Source of the DNA: a virus
Reading direction: 5' to 3' (one strand)
DNA length: 61,349 nucleotides
Virus record (IMG/VR): IMGVR_UViG_3300028383_000142
Location: 1-61,349 of that record
Part shown: piece by piece, positions 28,301 to 37,527 of the stretch
Position numbering within the stretch: position 1 is the stretch's first letter
Layout: each line of letters begins with the position of its first letter
Translations under genes and position numbers: made by a program
The notes under the pieces: model-generated
Told to the model about the DNA's origin: nothing
The model's database searches: none
What the model saw: the letters and a program-made list of their open reading frames with translations, nothing else

Positions 28301-31300
28301 GATACCTGCACTTGCTGCATTGTCCCGAACGGCATTAAAGTTGCCCTCGACATCATTGATGATCGGCGGAACTTCCTCGGTATCAAACCACTGATCTGAG
28401 AAGGGGTTGAGTGATGCAGATCCGATGAATGTAAACACGGCGTACGGGTTCACATTTTCGACTGTCGTGGCAAACGGCTGTTCGATAAACGTACGGTTTT
28501 CGTACGGGAGAGTCAGCATATCGCCCGTGATCTGGTACCCAGAAGAAAGCCGATCGGACTGAGACGACGATGCCTCGATCAGATTGACGTTTTCCGAGTA
28601 GACAGTCGGACGGAGTTCCTGATTCTCCATGTCGATTGCTGCGCGGTAATCATTGGCCGTCGTGTCGCCAGTTGAGTGACCGGCAAAGTTGTCGACAACA
28701 AATCCATTCTTGAACCGATTGAACCGAGGATCTTCTTCGTCAGGGATCTCAAGAGAAGCTGCCTGCTGTTCAAGAAGGTTCAGGGACGTGTAGAATTCAA
28801 GGCGATCAATACGACGCTCAAGATCCCCGATATCACGCATCGTGTACCGACGATTGTCGATCTTATTGATATTAACATCGTCGGGGGAGAAGGTGTATGG
28901 CGGCACTTCAAGTTCGACGATATCCATCGTATCGGAGACCGATTCCGGGATACTTGGCTCGGTTGCCGGTGTTCCCTTTACGTCAAGGACATCGCCCTTC
29001 GAGTCGACAGCAATCTTGTCGAATCGACCTTTATAGTACTGGTACGTTGCCGTAAGTTCTTCGCCCGGTTTGGGTGGCAGTGATACCGAACCACCGGTAC
29101 CGACAAAGGTACTTCCACTGTTGTCGATGACAGGGCGGAAGTCAAGAACATTTGCCAGTGGGAGAACCCCATTTTCGGTTTCGTACACTGGGACTTCGGA
29201 TTCCCGGACAGGGTACGAATCGATCGAGAAGTAATCACCCTCATTACCATGAGAAAAGTACTCAAAGTCAATCCGAATGTACCCTGTCGGTGCCGCATAC
29301 TCCGGGCGACGGACAATGGCACCAAGGTCATAAAACGTGTCTCGCTGGCCGTTATCCAGTTCAAACCAGTCAGTAATATCGACTTCGCCAGCGGGATCGT
29401 ACTCATCACCCGAAGCCGATGCAGCCATCGAGATACGCACGATCCTAAACACGTCGGCACGAGAAAGAGAAATACGCCGATTCTGAAGTGCCTCGGCATC
29501 GATGATGTCAATCCGATCAGACTCAAGACTCTTGCTCTTGGGGCCAGAACGCTGGGGATCTTCCTTGATGACCGGGGCAAGAATCGTGTATGCCCCATTG
29601 GGAAGTCCGTTGATCTCGATTACATCAGTTGTAACCTCGCCGAGGGAAGCCGATACACCGTCCACAGGGATAATTGGATTGTCCTGCGAGGTTGTGTTCG
29701 GCTGTGTTACATGAATTTCCTGTGGTTCAACAGATGTTGAGAATCGAGTACCGATACCCGATCCACCTGCATCGGTAGCCGATGTCCGTGAAACCTGAAG
29801 AACACCGTTAGTCGAGGTGACGTTCTCAAACTTCTGAACGACCGTATACTCGACTTCGGGGAGGCCATCATCGCCCGTGACCGTGCGAATAGCCTCATAG
29901 AACATCGGGTAGATCGTAAGCTGCGTCTGCGGAGAATTGACCTGTGTTGTTACCAAACGGTACGCATCACCGTCAAAGTCAACAGCAGGCGCTGCATTTA
30001 GTGTCATCTGTGAGTCCGAATCGACAGACGCAATCCGGTGGAAGGTGCCAGATACCTCGATATAATTACCGGGTTCAAACTCCTGAGTAAAGCGTGTTCC
30101 AGACCCGATGACCGTTGCAGTTCCAGAGGTAGAAACAGACCCCTGCGAATCGACAGTCGTCACATTCACGACATCGGCATAGAAGTCCGAGTTGCGGATC
30201 TGTTTAACACAATTGGAAAAACAACTGTCCGGATTGATCTGGACATTGAACAGATACAGTCGGTACTCATCACCAAAACGCTCGAACCCACGAATTCTTG
30301 CCGACCCGATCACCTCGGAAAGTGAATCATCGTTATGAATCGAATCGACAAGTTCGACCTCTACCAGATTCTGAATATCCGGCGTACCATTCACATTCTG
30401 GATACGGACATAATTGCCAAGCGGTCCGCCAAGCGAATCGTTTCGGACAGTCTCGGATGTTCGGGCCTTCTGGATATCGACAGGAGTGGTCGAAATTTTC
30501 TCGACCTCATACCCCTTGATGTACCCTTTACCCGGCTCGACCAGAACTGACAGTTGACCCTCCTGTGTCAGGGCCTCCTGTTCGGTCTGGTCCAGATCAG
30601 CAGTCGTACCGCCATTGAACTGGGGATTTGGCTCGTACGACCACACGACATTCGATGCAAGCCCACCGTCTGGGAGATTTTCGACTGATGTGCCGATAAC
30701 ATCGCTCGGGGCATTTGGACCCGAGGTACCAGAGGTCTTGGCGACATAGTAGTTACCATTATCAGAGACAATATCTCCCTGAAGGTAAAACCGACCCTGC
30801 TGCCAGACAGACCGATTATTGGAACGCTTCTCCTTGACTTCGACCTTAAACGGGCGGACCGAGTAGTTCCCCGACTCATTGAACGTGCGACGAGCCAGTG
30901 TCTTTTCGAGTTCCGAGTAGTCCGCAACAACTGTATGCTCCTGCTCGACACCACCCTCGAACTGCATTACCTCGATATAGTTATCATCGCGGATCGGAGT
31001 CTTGACGGTCTCGCCGGTATCCGGGTCGGTCGTGAACTCAAGGTACTTGACCTCCAGTTGGGTATCGACCTTGTACCGATGAGCACCGGGAGCACCAAAG
31101 TTGTATGTCCCGTTGGCATTATCGTTGAGTGTCGGATCTTCCTCGGGCGTGACAATGTCCTCAAAGACACGGAAGCCGACCGATGCAGGTGTCTGGGTCG
31201 AGTATGCGTCGATGATCTTGGTTTCAGAGTCGACGACAACAAACTGATCGCGAATAAAGTACACACCGCGCTGAAGTTCGGCAACCGACCCAATACCCGT

Positions 31301-31870
31301 CGGGTTCTCTGATGCGGGGAGGACACGGAACCGATACTCGGTGTAATTGGAGTCATCGATAACATCGGTCGTGACGACACACAGTTCCGAGGCATCAAAG
31401 GACCCCTTGGTCGTGTTCTCGGCAGAGGAAGTGTACTCGACAATAAATCCTTCGGGGATGTTGTTATCAGGATCTGGACTCTGGTGAGCATGAATCAGTG
31501 CCTCTACACCAGCAGTTCCAGTGGGATCACCCTGAACACCACGGCCAACGGCAGTCTTGTCGATTACCCCATCGATTTCTGCCGACGTGGCAGTCGAAGT
31601 CCCCGTTTCTACGCCACCAGCAATGACGACCTTTTCGACGCCATCGATCTTGATGTACCGACGACGAAGCGCCTCCATCCGACCGGGAATGACGACCGAT
31701 CCCTCCTTGAACATATGGCGTCCATGCTTGGAGATCTGGTCTTGCAGAATTGCCTGTGCCTGATTCAGTTCACGAGTCTGAACTGCGTACCCCGGACGAA
31801 AAAGAACTCGAAGGAACTTCTTGGCCTCATCAAAGTCGTCAAAGTACGGTGCCGTGTTAAAGTCTACCAT
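25394..31870 (-). CDS. Giant DUF4815 baseplate/tail structural protein
   Basis: 2158 residues, the largest gene here. The N-terminus FNTAPYFDDFDEAKKFLRVL, RPGYAVQTRELNQAQAILQD and QISKHGRHMFKEGSVVIPG is the DUF4815 signature of very large T4-like cyanophage virion proteins. The middle (about 1070-1100) has a helical region DIGDLERRIDRLEFYTSLNL. Around 1225-1260 a basic, Arg/Thr-rich linker contains a dozen arginines. The C-terminal third has jelly-roll-like stretches (VDSYSEEGVQTRVF, ESPIFLQEGFEYCFVLNTD). It takes the place of T4 gp9/gp10/gp11 next to gp8 and probably links wedge to fibres; that role is inferred. A late promoter lies 87 bases upstream, inside the end of gp8. Confidence 0.75.
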   Translation of the reverse strand: MVDFNTAPYFDDFDEAKKFLRVLFRPGYAVQTRELNQAQAILQDQISKHGRHMFKEGSVVIPGRMEALRRRYIKIDGVEKVVIAGGVETGTSTATSAEIDGVIDKTAVGRGVQGDPTGTAGVEALIHAHQSPDPDNNIPEGFIVEYTSSAENTTKGSFDASELCVVTTDVIDDSNYTEYRFRVLPASENPTGIGSVAELQRGVYFIRDQFVVVDSETKIIDAYSTQTPASVGFRVFEDIVTPEEDPTLNDNANGTYNFGAPGAHRYKVDTQLEVKYLEFTTDPDTGETVKTPIRDDNYIEVMQFEGGVEQEHTVVADYSELEKTLARRTFNESGNYSVRPFKVEVKEKRSNNRSVWQQGRFYLQGDIVSDNGNYYVAKTSGTSGPNAPSDVIGTSVENLPDGGLASNVVWSYEPNPQFNGGTTADLDQTEQEALTQEGQLSVLVEPGKGYIKGYEVEKISTTPVDIQKARTSETVRNDSLGGPLGNYVRIQNVNGTPDIQNLVEVELVDSIHNDDSLSEVIGSARIRGFERFGDEYRLYLFNVQINPDSCFSNCVKQIRNSDFYADVVNVTTVDSQGSVSTSGTATVIGSGTRFTQEFEPGNYIEVSGTFHRIASVDSDSQMTLNAAPAVDFDGDAYRLVTTQVNSPQTQLTIYPMFYEAIRTVTGDDGLPEVEYTVVQKFENVTSTNGVLQVSRTSATDAGGSGIGTRFSTSVEPQEIHVTQPNTTSQDNPIIPVDGVSASLGEVTTDVIEINGLPNGAYTILAPVIKEDPQRSGPKSKSLESDRIDIIDAEALQNRRISLSRADVFRIVRISMAASASGDEYDPAGEVDITDWFELDNGQRDTFYDLGAIVRRPEYAAPTGYIRIDFEYFSHGNEGDYFSIDSYPVRESEVPVYETENGVLPLANVLDFRPVIDNSGSTFVGTGGSVSLPPKPGEELTATYQYYKGRFDKIAVDSKGDVLDVKGTPATEPSIPESVSDTMDIVELEVPPYTFSPDDVNINKIDNRRYTMRDIGDLERRIDRLEFYTSLNLLEQQAASLEIPDEEDPRFNRFKNGFVVDNFAGHSTGDTTANDYRAAIDMENQELRPTVYSENVNLIEASSSQSDRLSSGYQITGDMLTLPYENRTFIEQPFATTVENVNPYAVFTFIGSASLNPFSDQWFDTEEVPPIINDVEGNFNAVRDNAASAGILGTVWNGWQTQWTGVRTERRGRRRSTIRTTRERRTGVRTSVRATFSREVVEEDRVISTSAIPFIRSRKVAFLARGLKLGTRIYPYFDGVDVSQYVTPGARLEYGPAVEGQDSEIFDFETNAGASADEIARQIGGDTEEHLNKGDVVYVSKRNGRAFSTPEASPCTAVVLLQEVQPGGVQRSVLVANPRGNFEPGDEITGTISGSKGTVNNWNPSSSGDPLITNFGGDAAGVFEIPNNDQVRFRTGEREFKLLDNSDNDEFNATTRAREPYEAEGTLRRVQDTINSIRNGRIVQTRVDDTRTRSRTTRVTWFDPVAQTFYVEEPTGVFITSIDMFFAAADPEVPITLQVRDVVNGYPGQNVLPFGEVTLTPYQLRDQQREVFGQNYGLSDRTVDLSDNESSEVDVGLAPDRPVRFQFESPIFLQEGFEYCFVLNTDSNNYYMWVSDLGAVDSYSEEGVQTRVFEQPYLGSFFKSQNSSTWTADQNRDIKFRINRASFQNVVSTDSGVSINDESIAPSGTATFHNQRLSKVELSRDPLFTRSGSRYVRILHQNHGFTQEGSTVTLEGFDPGTYGGIDADYLNGAHDIVHVTHDSYVFKVDVAATESTRAGGRGIHATRNVQYDGVQPIVPVQNFPQTRTDFVMKTVSGQTVFGGESPYVKDLTGVEVVENDNNLFNSPRLIASDQNEVVISGAQVKSAELDVDLYTSRENLSPALDTSRLSLTTFHNRVSNPTLFSSTYRPTESEEQQVDGTVFDRVGILYDDTVNIILDGTEIRTTNTSIQSSFRDLQIGQIIEVSNADNNSNDGQYTIVRIAEDGSVVTLDREFSVTENPAGASSGGVAIAYYNNYIAEISPDAGTTAAKYMTQRVDLSEAASNSTALNIRFAAFIPSGAAIDVYYKTKLSADDTTYSNIPWVSAGTVGPNASEGFTDREIRVNGIPTFDIASVKLVMRSDSSSNVPLAKDLVIVANA

Positions 31871-31891
31871 TGATATCCTCTTGAGAAACTT

Positions 31892-33460
31892 TTAGTACTC
31901 CATCACCAGAGTAATTGACTCGATTTGGTCGCTCGACCGATCAATCGGTTCTCGGTTATTTATAAACAAAACCTGACCAGAATATGGCTCAACTTCTGGG
32001 GAAATAATTTCAGTGATCGTTGCCAGTTCACCGGAGTTCGACCCGCGAATTGTCTCTCCGATCTCGAAGTCGATTGAGTTGGAAATCTCATCATCTCGAA
32101 CAACCCGGAGCGTGTTGTCATTCAGAAGATCGATCTGAAGACCCCGAGCGCCAGAGGTCTGACCGATAATCGCTTCGTCTTCTGAAAATGATACGTTCGA
32201 AGTATCTAGTGTAAGCCGATATTTTGCGTCGAGTGTGCCGATATTCGTCGGCTCATCGGTATTTGACCCAAAGGCCAGTGGCCGGTATAACAGACCGATA
32301 CGGCGAAAATCATTACCAACCGTAAAATCACCTTCACCTTCCTCGTATGCAAACCGAAGATTTAGGAGCGCATACCGGCAAAGAAGTTCGTTTTCTGGAT
32401 TGGCACCATGTCCACCACGCGGAGAGATAATGGGTTTTACCTCTGCGGGACTGGTTGATGATCCGACAACCGTAGCCGTTGCTTTTCTGAATCCCTTGCC
32501 AGATTTGCCGATATCGACATATGTATTTACTACCGCACCCGATGCATCGGTCTCGGCAAGGCCCTTGCACGATGACTGGACGATCTGGCACTCCCCTTCA
32601 AAATAACCTGACCCACCAATCACAACAGTCACGTCCTGAATCTGGCCGTCTGCGTTAGTGTTCGCAGTGCCATATGCAGTTTGGTTTGCCCCTGTCGTTG
32701 TATTGACCTGCCGAAATGCAACAGGGATGTTTGAGTCGGGGGCATACGGATAGTCAGACCCCGGATTCATACCTGCCGATGTTGCATCGACAATCGAACC
32801 ATTTGCATCAACTGTGATCGACGCCCTTGCAGATGCATTCTCATCGCCATCGCCATCGATATATACCGGGATAGTAGAGTCGGGCGCGTACCCTGTACCC
32901 GGCGTGACAACATACATGTTCTCGATCGAACCATCGATTGCATTATTCACAACTGTTTCGTCGGTTGTCACGGGGAGATAACCGGGTGCAAAAAACTTGC
33001 GGTACAGTGAATCAGACAGTGTAAACATGTACTTCCACTTGTACCCATCAGACTTTTCAGTGATATCGGTGATCGTGTGTGTCGGCTTTACAGTTGAAGC
33101 CCCTCCGTTGTTATTGGAGATGCACTTATACACCTTGTTTTCATCTGTAAAAACAAAGTATTCCTTGTTCGACAGGTCGGTATCATGGCGATATTCGTCA
33201 TACACCACCCCGGATGTCCAATCAACACGGCGGAAACCAAGGTTGGTATCCCGAAAATCAATACGCTTCATGGCCGTCATGTCATGCCATGCACGATATG
33301 CCTCCTCGATACTGTTCTCGGGTACTGGAGGATTCTGATCATCGGACCATGGGTAGGTTCGGCCATAGAAAATATAAAAACTAGAGAAGTCCGCTCGGAT
33401 TGATTCAACCAGATCCGATGCATTTCTCACCGAGATGTTATTAGTAAGTGTCGATGGCAT
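31892..33460 (-). CDS. gp8: Baseplate wedge protein gp8
   Basis: 522 residues against 334 in T4. Signature stretches: FSSFYIFYGRTYPWSDDQNP with PVPENSIEEAYRAWHDM (about 26-62), RVDWTSGVVYDEYRHD (about 77-92), KVYKCISNNNG (about 108-118), DGYKWKYMFTLSDSLYRKFF (about 137-156) and YLPVTTDE. These are the hallmarks of the gp8 family in marine T4-like phages, whose longer C-terminus adds repeated beta motifs (GTGYAPDSTIPVY, GGSGYFEGECQ). gp8 is a dimeric wedge subunit that helps expand the baseplate on contraction. Start 9 bases after the upstream stop. Confidence 0.85.
   Translation of the reverse strand: MPSTLTNNISVRNASDLVESIRADFSSFYIFYGRTYPWSDDQNPPVPENSIEEAYRAWHDMTAMKRIDFRDTNLGFRRVDWTSGVVYDEYRHDTDLSNKEYFVFTDENKVYKCISNNNGGASTVKPTHTITDITEKSDGYKWKYMFTLSDSLYRKFFAPGYLPVTTDETVVNNAIDGSIENMYVVTPGTGYAPDSTIPVYIDGDGDENASARASITVDANGSIVDATSAGMNPGSDYPYAPDSNIPVAFRQVNTTTGANQTAYGTANTNADGQIQDVTVVIGGSGYFEGECQIVQSSCKGLAETDASGAVVNTYVDIGKSGKGFRKATATVVGSSTSPAEVKPIISPRGGHGANPENELLCRYALLNLRFAYEEGEGDFTVGNDFRRIGLLYRPLAFGSNTDEPTNIGTLDAKYRLTLDTSNVSFSEDEAIIGQTSGARGLQIDLLNDNTLRVVRDDEISNSIDFEIGETIRGSNSGELATITEIISPEVEPYSGQVLFINNREPIDRSSDQIESITLVMEY
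31957..31964 (-). promoter_or_regulatory. T4-type late promoter box inside the 3' end of gp8
   Basis: Exact TATAAATA on the minus strand, 87 bases upstream of the DUF4815 gene start; predicted start about 31951. Confidence 0.65.
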
Positions 33461-33469
33461 TTTGCTTAT

Positions 33470-34978
33470 CTAATCCTGTATAACAGAGACTTCGCGGACG
33501 AATTCCTGATCTCGATCTTCGGTCGCAACGACGATATTGTAGTATTCCGACCCAAGATAATCAGAGGCAAAGTATTCGGACGTGTCCTGAGTGTACGGCT
33601 CAGACAACCGGTTAAAGTATTCGATACCTGCATACGCCTCGGCAAAGTGTACGTCCGAAGGTTCGGCATAATCCTGTGCAAAGCCAAGGGGACGCGATTC
33701 GATCCTTGGCTTTTCAGTTAGAATATATTTAGGCGGTTCGGTGATCGCCGTGAATATCGTTGAATCGTCGATCGAGTTATCAAGGACATCAGACAGGCGG
33801 ATGTTCCCAAATACTGCGATACCACCCGGATGAACTGTTCGCTTCAGTGCATCGATCCATATCCTTGACGGGTAGTTGGTCGTCACCTCGTACGAAAACT
33901 TCTGATAGAACTCCGAGTCTTGCAAGACGATCGATTCGTCAAGCTGACCCCTCACTCCCTCATACTCACCATCAGTGGTTACGATGCCCGAGTATTGAAT
34001 CTCAAAGTCGGCACCACTACCCGATTCTGTGTCGATCTCAAAAGCAACTTCGGACGGTCCGACCTGAACATCATCGGCATATCGATAGATCAGGAAGTCG
34101 CGGAGATAGTACACCTCCGTTTCATTGGCCTGTTTGACATGGGTAGGTGTGTTACCGGCACCGTAGTTTGAAAACCGGACATTGCTGATCGTACCGTTTT
34201 CATCAACTGCCGATACATAGGCCGTAAAGGTAAAGCCCTCAAGTCCCTTGGCGCGAATGCGATCACCAAGTTCGTACCCCGATCCACCAGACAAAATCGT
34301 AAGATCAGATGCCGAACGGTACACCTCACCGATGACCGAGCCGTCGGTCGTGCGTACCCGCGAGCGCGGGACAAACTCACCGATGACCGAGTTGCTTGTC
34401 AGGTTAAGTTCATAAATCTCACCATCGGCATACAGTCGCCGTTCAATACGATCAACCTTACCTTCGGCAAGCGATTCGATCTGCTGGATTGTCTGACCAA
34501 CCAGATCATTTGGATCACCCTGAATGACCGAGATCCGAAGCCGATCATCGACGACCCACCGGCCATCTGACGGGATAAGAACCTGATTCCATGGATAGTA
34601 AATCGAGACCGGATCATCAAGAAACAGGGTAAAGAACGTACGAATGGCATCCTCTGAACCCTTTGCTTTCCATAGGTCAGAGATACGGTCATAGAAGACC
34701 TTGGGGTCGGCCTGATACTTGCGCGGGACATACAACCCGATCTCTTTTTCGAGTTGGTGAAGAAACTGGGTATCCTGATCCCGAACATCTCTCTGGTTCG
34801 GTAGGGTGTTCTGATAGTACCCCGACCCATGCTCATGCTCCAGATAATTGAGAAACTCACGAACAAACTCGACAAACTGGGGATACTCAGACCGAATATG
34901 CCCCGGTACAAATTTGTCGACCAGCGCCTCGACATGAGGCGACAGTTCGTTTCTGGAATTAGAACTACTTCTACGCAT
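33470..34978 (-). CDS. Baseplate wedge-associated protein in the gp7 position
   Basis: 502 residues if started at ATG 34978 (MRRSSSNSRNELSPHVEALV), which gives an 8-base overlap with gp6; a longer frame would intrude 77 bases into gp6 and is less likely. Helical N-terminal region (about 30-130: FVPGHIRSEYPQFVEFVREF, RKYQADPKVFYDRISDLWKA, IRTFFTLFLDDPVSIYYPWN). The middle has repeated beta motifs (GGSGYELGDRIRAKG). It lies between gp6 and gp8 where T4 carries gp7, but is half the size, so I call it a wedge protein by position only. Confidence 0.65.
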   Translation of the reverse strand: MRRSSSNSRNELSPHVEALVDKFVPGHIRSEYPQFVEFVREFLNYLEHEHGSGYYQNTLPNQRDVRDQDTQFLHQLEKEIGLYVPRKYQADPKVFYDRISDLWKAKGSEDAIRTFFTLFLDDPVSIYYPWNQVLIPSDGRWVVDDRLRISVIQGDPNDLVGQTIQQIESLAEGKVDRIERRLYADGEIYELNLTSNSVIGEFVPRSRVRTTDGSVIGEVYRSASDLTILSGGSGYELGDRIRAKGLEGFTFTAYVSAVDENGTISNVRFSNYGAGNTPTHVKQANETEVYYLRDFLIYRYADDVQVGPSEVAFEIDTESGSGADFEIQYSGIVTTDGEYEGVRGQLDESIVLQDSEFYQKFSYEVTTNYPSRIWIDALKRTVHPGGIAVFGNIRLSDVLDNSIDDSTIFTAITEPPKYILTEKPRIESRPLGFAQDYAEPSDVHFAEAYAGIEYFNRLSEPYTQDTSEYFASDYLGSEYYNIVVATEDRDQEFVREVSVIQD

Positions 34979-36788
34979 ACCGTGGTGTTGTCTGGTAGTT
35001 GGAACCCGAGAAGTTTTGACCCGCGACGATCGTATCGACCTGACCATTAACGGTCACAGAATCAAGATCGATTGCAAGGATATTGTTCCTGACCGGAGCG
35101 ATATCATACGAGTTGGGGATCGCCTCGATCTCTATGTAGTTACCCCGGAATGACTGGACAGTAAAGTTATCGAGGATAATCTTTGACCCAGAAATACGTC
35201 CGACATTCGATGCAACGATTCGCGGTGAGTCGGGCTGGCCCCTCACAACCTGAATGATCCGATCGCCATCCGAGTTCAGGACATCACGGAATCGACATGC
35301 CTCCTGACCATCAAAGGTAAAGAGAGTAGATGATGTGATGACACCCTCGGTCCGTGTTGTTTTGTACAGGTCGGTCGAGAAGTCGATCTCATACCTGAGC
35401 GGGCGAGTTGTATCAGGGATAAAACGCTTCTTGACAAACGTGCGAATGTTTGAGTTAAGAATCGCATCTGACGCCGAGTCAACAGCCGAGAGGAGTGCCG
35501 AGTGACGAAACACGGTATTGAACTGGTCAAGATTATTGACATTGTACTGTGTGATCGTATCACGCACCCGCGACAGTAGAATTGCCTCGGTCTCAGAAGT
35601 CTCGGTTGGATCATACTTAAAGAACACGTCCAGAGAAATATATGTGAACACCGGATCAATGATCTCGGGCTGGACCGTGACAACCGACCTTGGCTTGAGA
35701 ATATCATCGAGGATACGCTGTTTGTCCTCATCAGACAAAACGTCGGTCGTCTTGGGATTGATCGACACAAACACCTTTCCGTACACAGGCGGGTCATTGT
35801 CCTCCCCGCCCCATGCCTTAATCGAATTCACATTCGGGAAATTCTCTCGAATGATCGCCTCAAAATCCTTGGGAGTGACGGCCCGGTTCTGTGATGCATA
35901 CGACAGTGGGGCATTGTACTTGATTTGATCAACACTCTCCTTTTCAGATCCACCCCGCGCTGCCTCGCGAGTCGTGATGCTATACGATGAGATACCATTG
36001 ATCGCTTCGTCAGACGAAAAGATCGATGCACCGTTTCCAGCCGCTTTCTGGGTAACCAGATACTCGATCTCGATCAGATTCCCGTTCGAGAGTGATGTCC
36101 CGATGACCCCATCACCAAACGTGATCTCATACAGGCCCTCGGGGTTTTCAGAGACAAAAAAGACGTTTGACTGAGGTGTGATTGTCGTGATGTCTTTCCC
36201 TTCGTTGAACACCTCAAAAGCCTCGGATGTTCGGGTATCGTACACACGAACAATGACCGTATCGATATCGGCATTAGGCGATGGGATCAGGTACTTCTCT
36301 GCCGAGTCCGCGTCATACACATACTGGGCTGTCTGGTATGTTCCCTGAAGGATCTTGATGCTCGTAAACTCGGTGGTATCGGTCCGATACTCGGTGTCAG
36401 TGACAAACGGGTACGTGACATTCCCGATCTTGGCCTTGAATCGAAACCCCCGAGGGATAATCAGAGAGGTAGTCGCCGAAGGAACCGACACATCGACATA
36501 CGCAACAGGTGCCGATGCAGACCGTGGCGTATACCCGAGCATACGGGCATGACCGACGACCGAACCGCGAAACTGGGCCGTTTCGAGGAATGTCTCATTA
36601 AGGCCAAGGTTCGCGTTTACGGCATTGTAGTGGGTGACATATGCAAGGAGGTTGATCATCGACGAAAGGGCCGAACCCTCAAAGTCATAGTCCTGAAGGG
36701 AGTCCTGCCCCCGCATGTACTCTTTGAGGTTCTGCTGAATCGACTCAAAGTCAATATCCGAGACGTTCAACCGGTTTGTTTCGTTCAT
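34971..36788 (-). CDS. gp6: Baseplate wedge protein gp6
   Basis: 605 residues (T4: 660). The N-terminus IDFESIQQNLKEYMRGQDSL followed by DYDFEGSALSSMINLLAYVT and YNAVNANLGLNETFLETAQF is diagnostic for gp6/baseplate-J of T4-like phages, and AVTPKDFEAIIRENFPNVNS (about 316) marks the second conserved block. gp6 dimers form the continuous inner ring that ties the wedges together. It starts one base inside the stop of gp25, so the two are coupled. Confidence 0.9.
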   Translation of the reverse strand: MNETNRLNVSDIDFESIQQNLKEYMRGQDSLQDYDFEGSALSSMINLLAYVTHYNAVNANLGLNETFLETAQFRGSVVGHARMLGYTPRSASAPVAYVDVSVPSATTSLIIPRGFRFKAKIGNVTYPFVTDTEYRTDTTEFTSIKILQGTYQTAQYVYDADSAEKYLIPSPNADIDTVIVRVYDTRTSEAFEVFNEGKDITTITPQSNVFFVSENPEGLYEITFGDGVIGTSLSNGNLIEIEYLVTQKAAGNGASIFSSDEAINGISSYSITTREAARGGSEKESVDQIKYNAPLSYASQNRAVTPKDFEAIIRENFPNVNSIKAWGGEDNDPPVYGKVFVSINPKTTDVLSDEDKQRILDDILKPRSVVTVQPEIIDPVFTYISLDVFFKYDPTETSETEAILLSRVRDTITQYNVNNLDQFNTVFRHSALLSAVDSASDAILNSNIRTFVKKRFIPDTTRPLRYEIDFSTDLYKTTRTEGVITSSTLFTFDGQEACRFRDVLNSDGDRIIQVVRGQPDSPRIVASNVGRISGSKIILDNFTVQSFRGNYIEIEAIPNSYDIAPVRNNILAIDLDSVTVNGQVDTIVAGQNFSGSNYQTTPRYA

Positions 36789-37207
36789 TATCGGAGTCTC
36801 TCTATCGTAACATTCACCGAGGTGGCAACCACTTCGGGTGACTGAATCTCTACCTCAACCGTGATATCTACTTTGTTTCGGTCGGGCTGACCATCGACCG
36901 TCACGCCAAGCACCTCGACCCGTGGCTCGTAGTTTCGGAGCGAGGTGCGAATCTGTTCGTCAAGTATTGCCTCGATGATCGGGTCAAAGTTCTCGAACAA
37001 CTGGGATCGAATGTCACATCCAAAAAGCGGATCGAATGGACGTTCTCCCGGCGATGTGAGAAGGATATTCAGGACAGCTTGCTTGACTGCCTCGGTATCT
37101 CGCTTAATCCCAACACCACCCGTAACAGGATTGGCCCGAAACGAAAAGTCAAAGTCCGAGTATGCCTGTTCCCGCGCAACAATTGTTTGATCGATCGTAG
37201 AAGCCAT
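36788..37207 (-). CDS. gp25: Baseplate wedge protein gp25
   Basis: 139 residues (T4: 132). The conserved block TSPGERPFDPLFGCDIRSQL (about 51-70) contains the GExxxxPxfG motif of the gp25/VgrG-associated sheath-initiator family, followed by FENFDPIIEAILDEQIRTSL. gp25 sits at the wedge core and nucleates sheath assembly. A TATAAATA box ends only five bases before the ATG, see the promoter entry. Confidence 0.9.
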   Translation of the reverse strand: MASTIDQTIVAREQAYSDFDFSFRANPVTGGVGIKRDTEAVKQAVLNILLTSPGERPFDPLFGCDIRSQLFENFDPIIEAILDEQIRTSLRNYEPRVEVLGVTVDGQPDRNKVDITVEVEIQSPEVVATSVNVTIERLR

Positions 37208-37212
37208 ACAGT

Positions 37213-37220
37213 TATTTATA
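37213..37220 (-). promoter_or_regulatory. T4-type late promoter box abutting the gp25 start codon
   Basis: Exact TATAAATA on the minus strand. With the T4 layout (box at -13 to -6) transcription would begin at 37207, the A of the gp25 ATG, so this promoter would make a leaderless mRNA. It could also be fortuitous since gp25 is also inside a longer operon. Confidence 0.55.
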
Positions 37221-37221
37221 C

Positions 37222-37521
37222 TTACCCACCGGCAAACACATTACCCGATCCCGCTGCGACAGCAGAACCACATGCGACAGGATCACCAATTCTTCCCAGT
37301 TGCAGACCGTTTGCAAAAACCGTTCCGGATCCAGCAGCAAGGCTTGATCCATGTGGAGATGACGGAGACGAAGAACCGTGTGCGGACCATCCATCACTTT
37401 GTCGATGGACGGCAATACCGTTCGCAAATACATCAGGACTACCGCCTGACGAAGGACGAGGGCCAAAAGAACCATGGCCCGTGCACGCATCACCAAGTCG
37501 AGTAACTGGAGGCATGTACAA
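37222..37521 (-). CDS. gp5.4: PAAR spike-tip protein (gp5.4-like)
   Basis: 99 residues (T4 gp5.4: 97). Glycine/serine-rich PAAR layout: PPVTRLGDACTGHG, SPDVFANGIAVHRQSDGW, GSGTVFANGLQLGRIGDPVA, CGSAVAAGSGNVFAGG. Conserved Cys and His residues probably hold a metal at the point of the central spike, which caps the gp5 beta-helix. Start could also be the second Met (37515). Lies between gp5 region and gp25, as expected. Confidence 0.85.
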   Translation of the reverse strand: MYMPPVTRLGDACTGHGSFGPRPSSGGSPDVFANGIAVHRQSDGWSAHGSSSPSSPHGSSLAAGSGTVFANGLQLGRIGDPVACGSAVAAGSGNVFAGG

Positions 37522-37527
37522 TATCTC

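Noticed and set aside
34979-35047. Longer start for the gp7-position protein
   Set aside because: Would overlap gp6 by 77 bases; the ATG at 34978 gives a normal short overlap and the family-like N-terminus begins after it.
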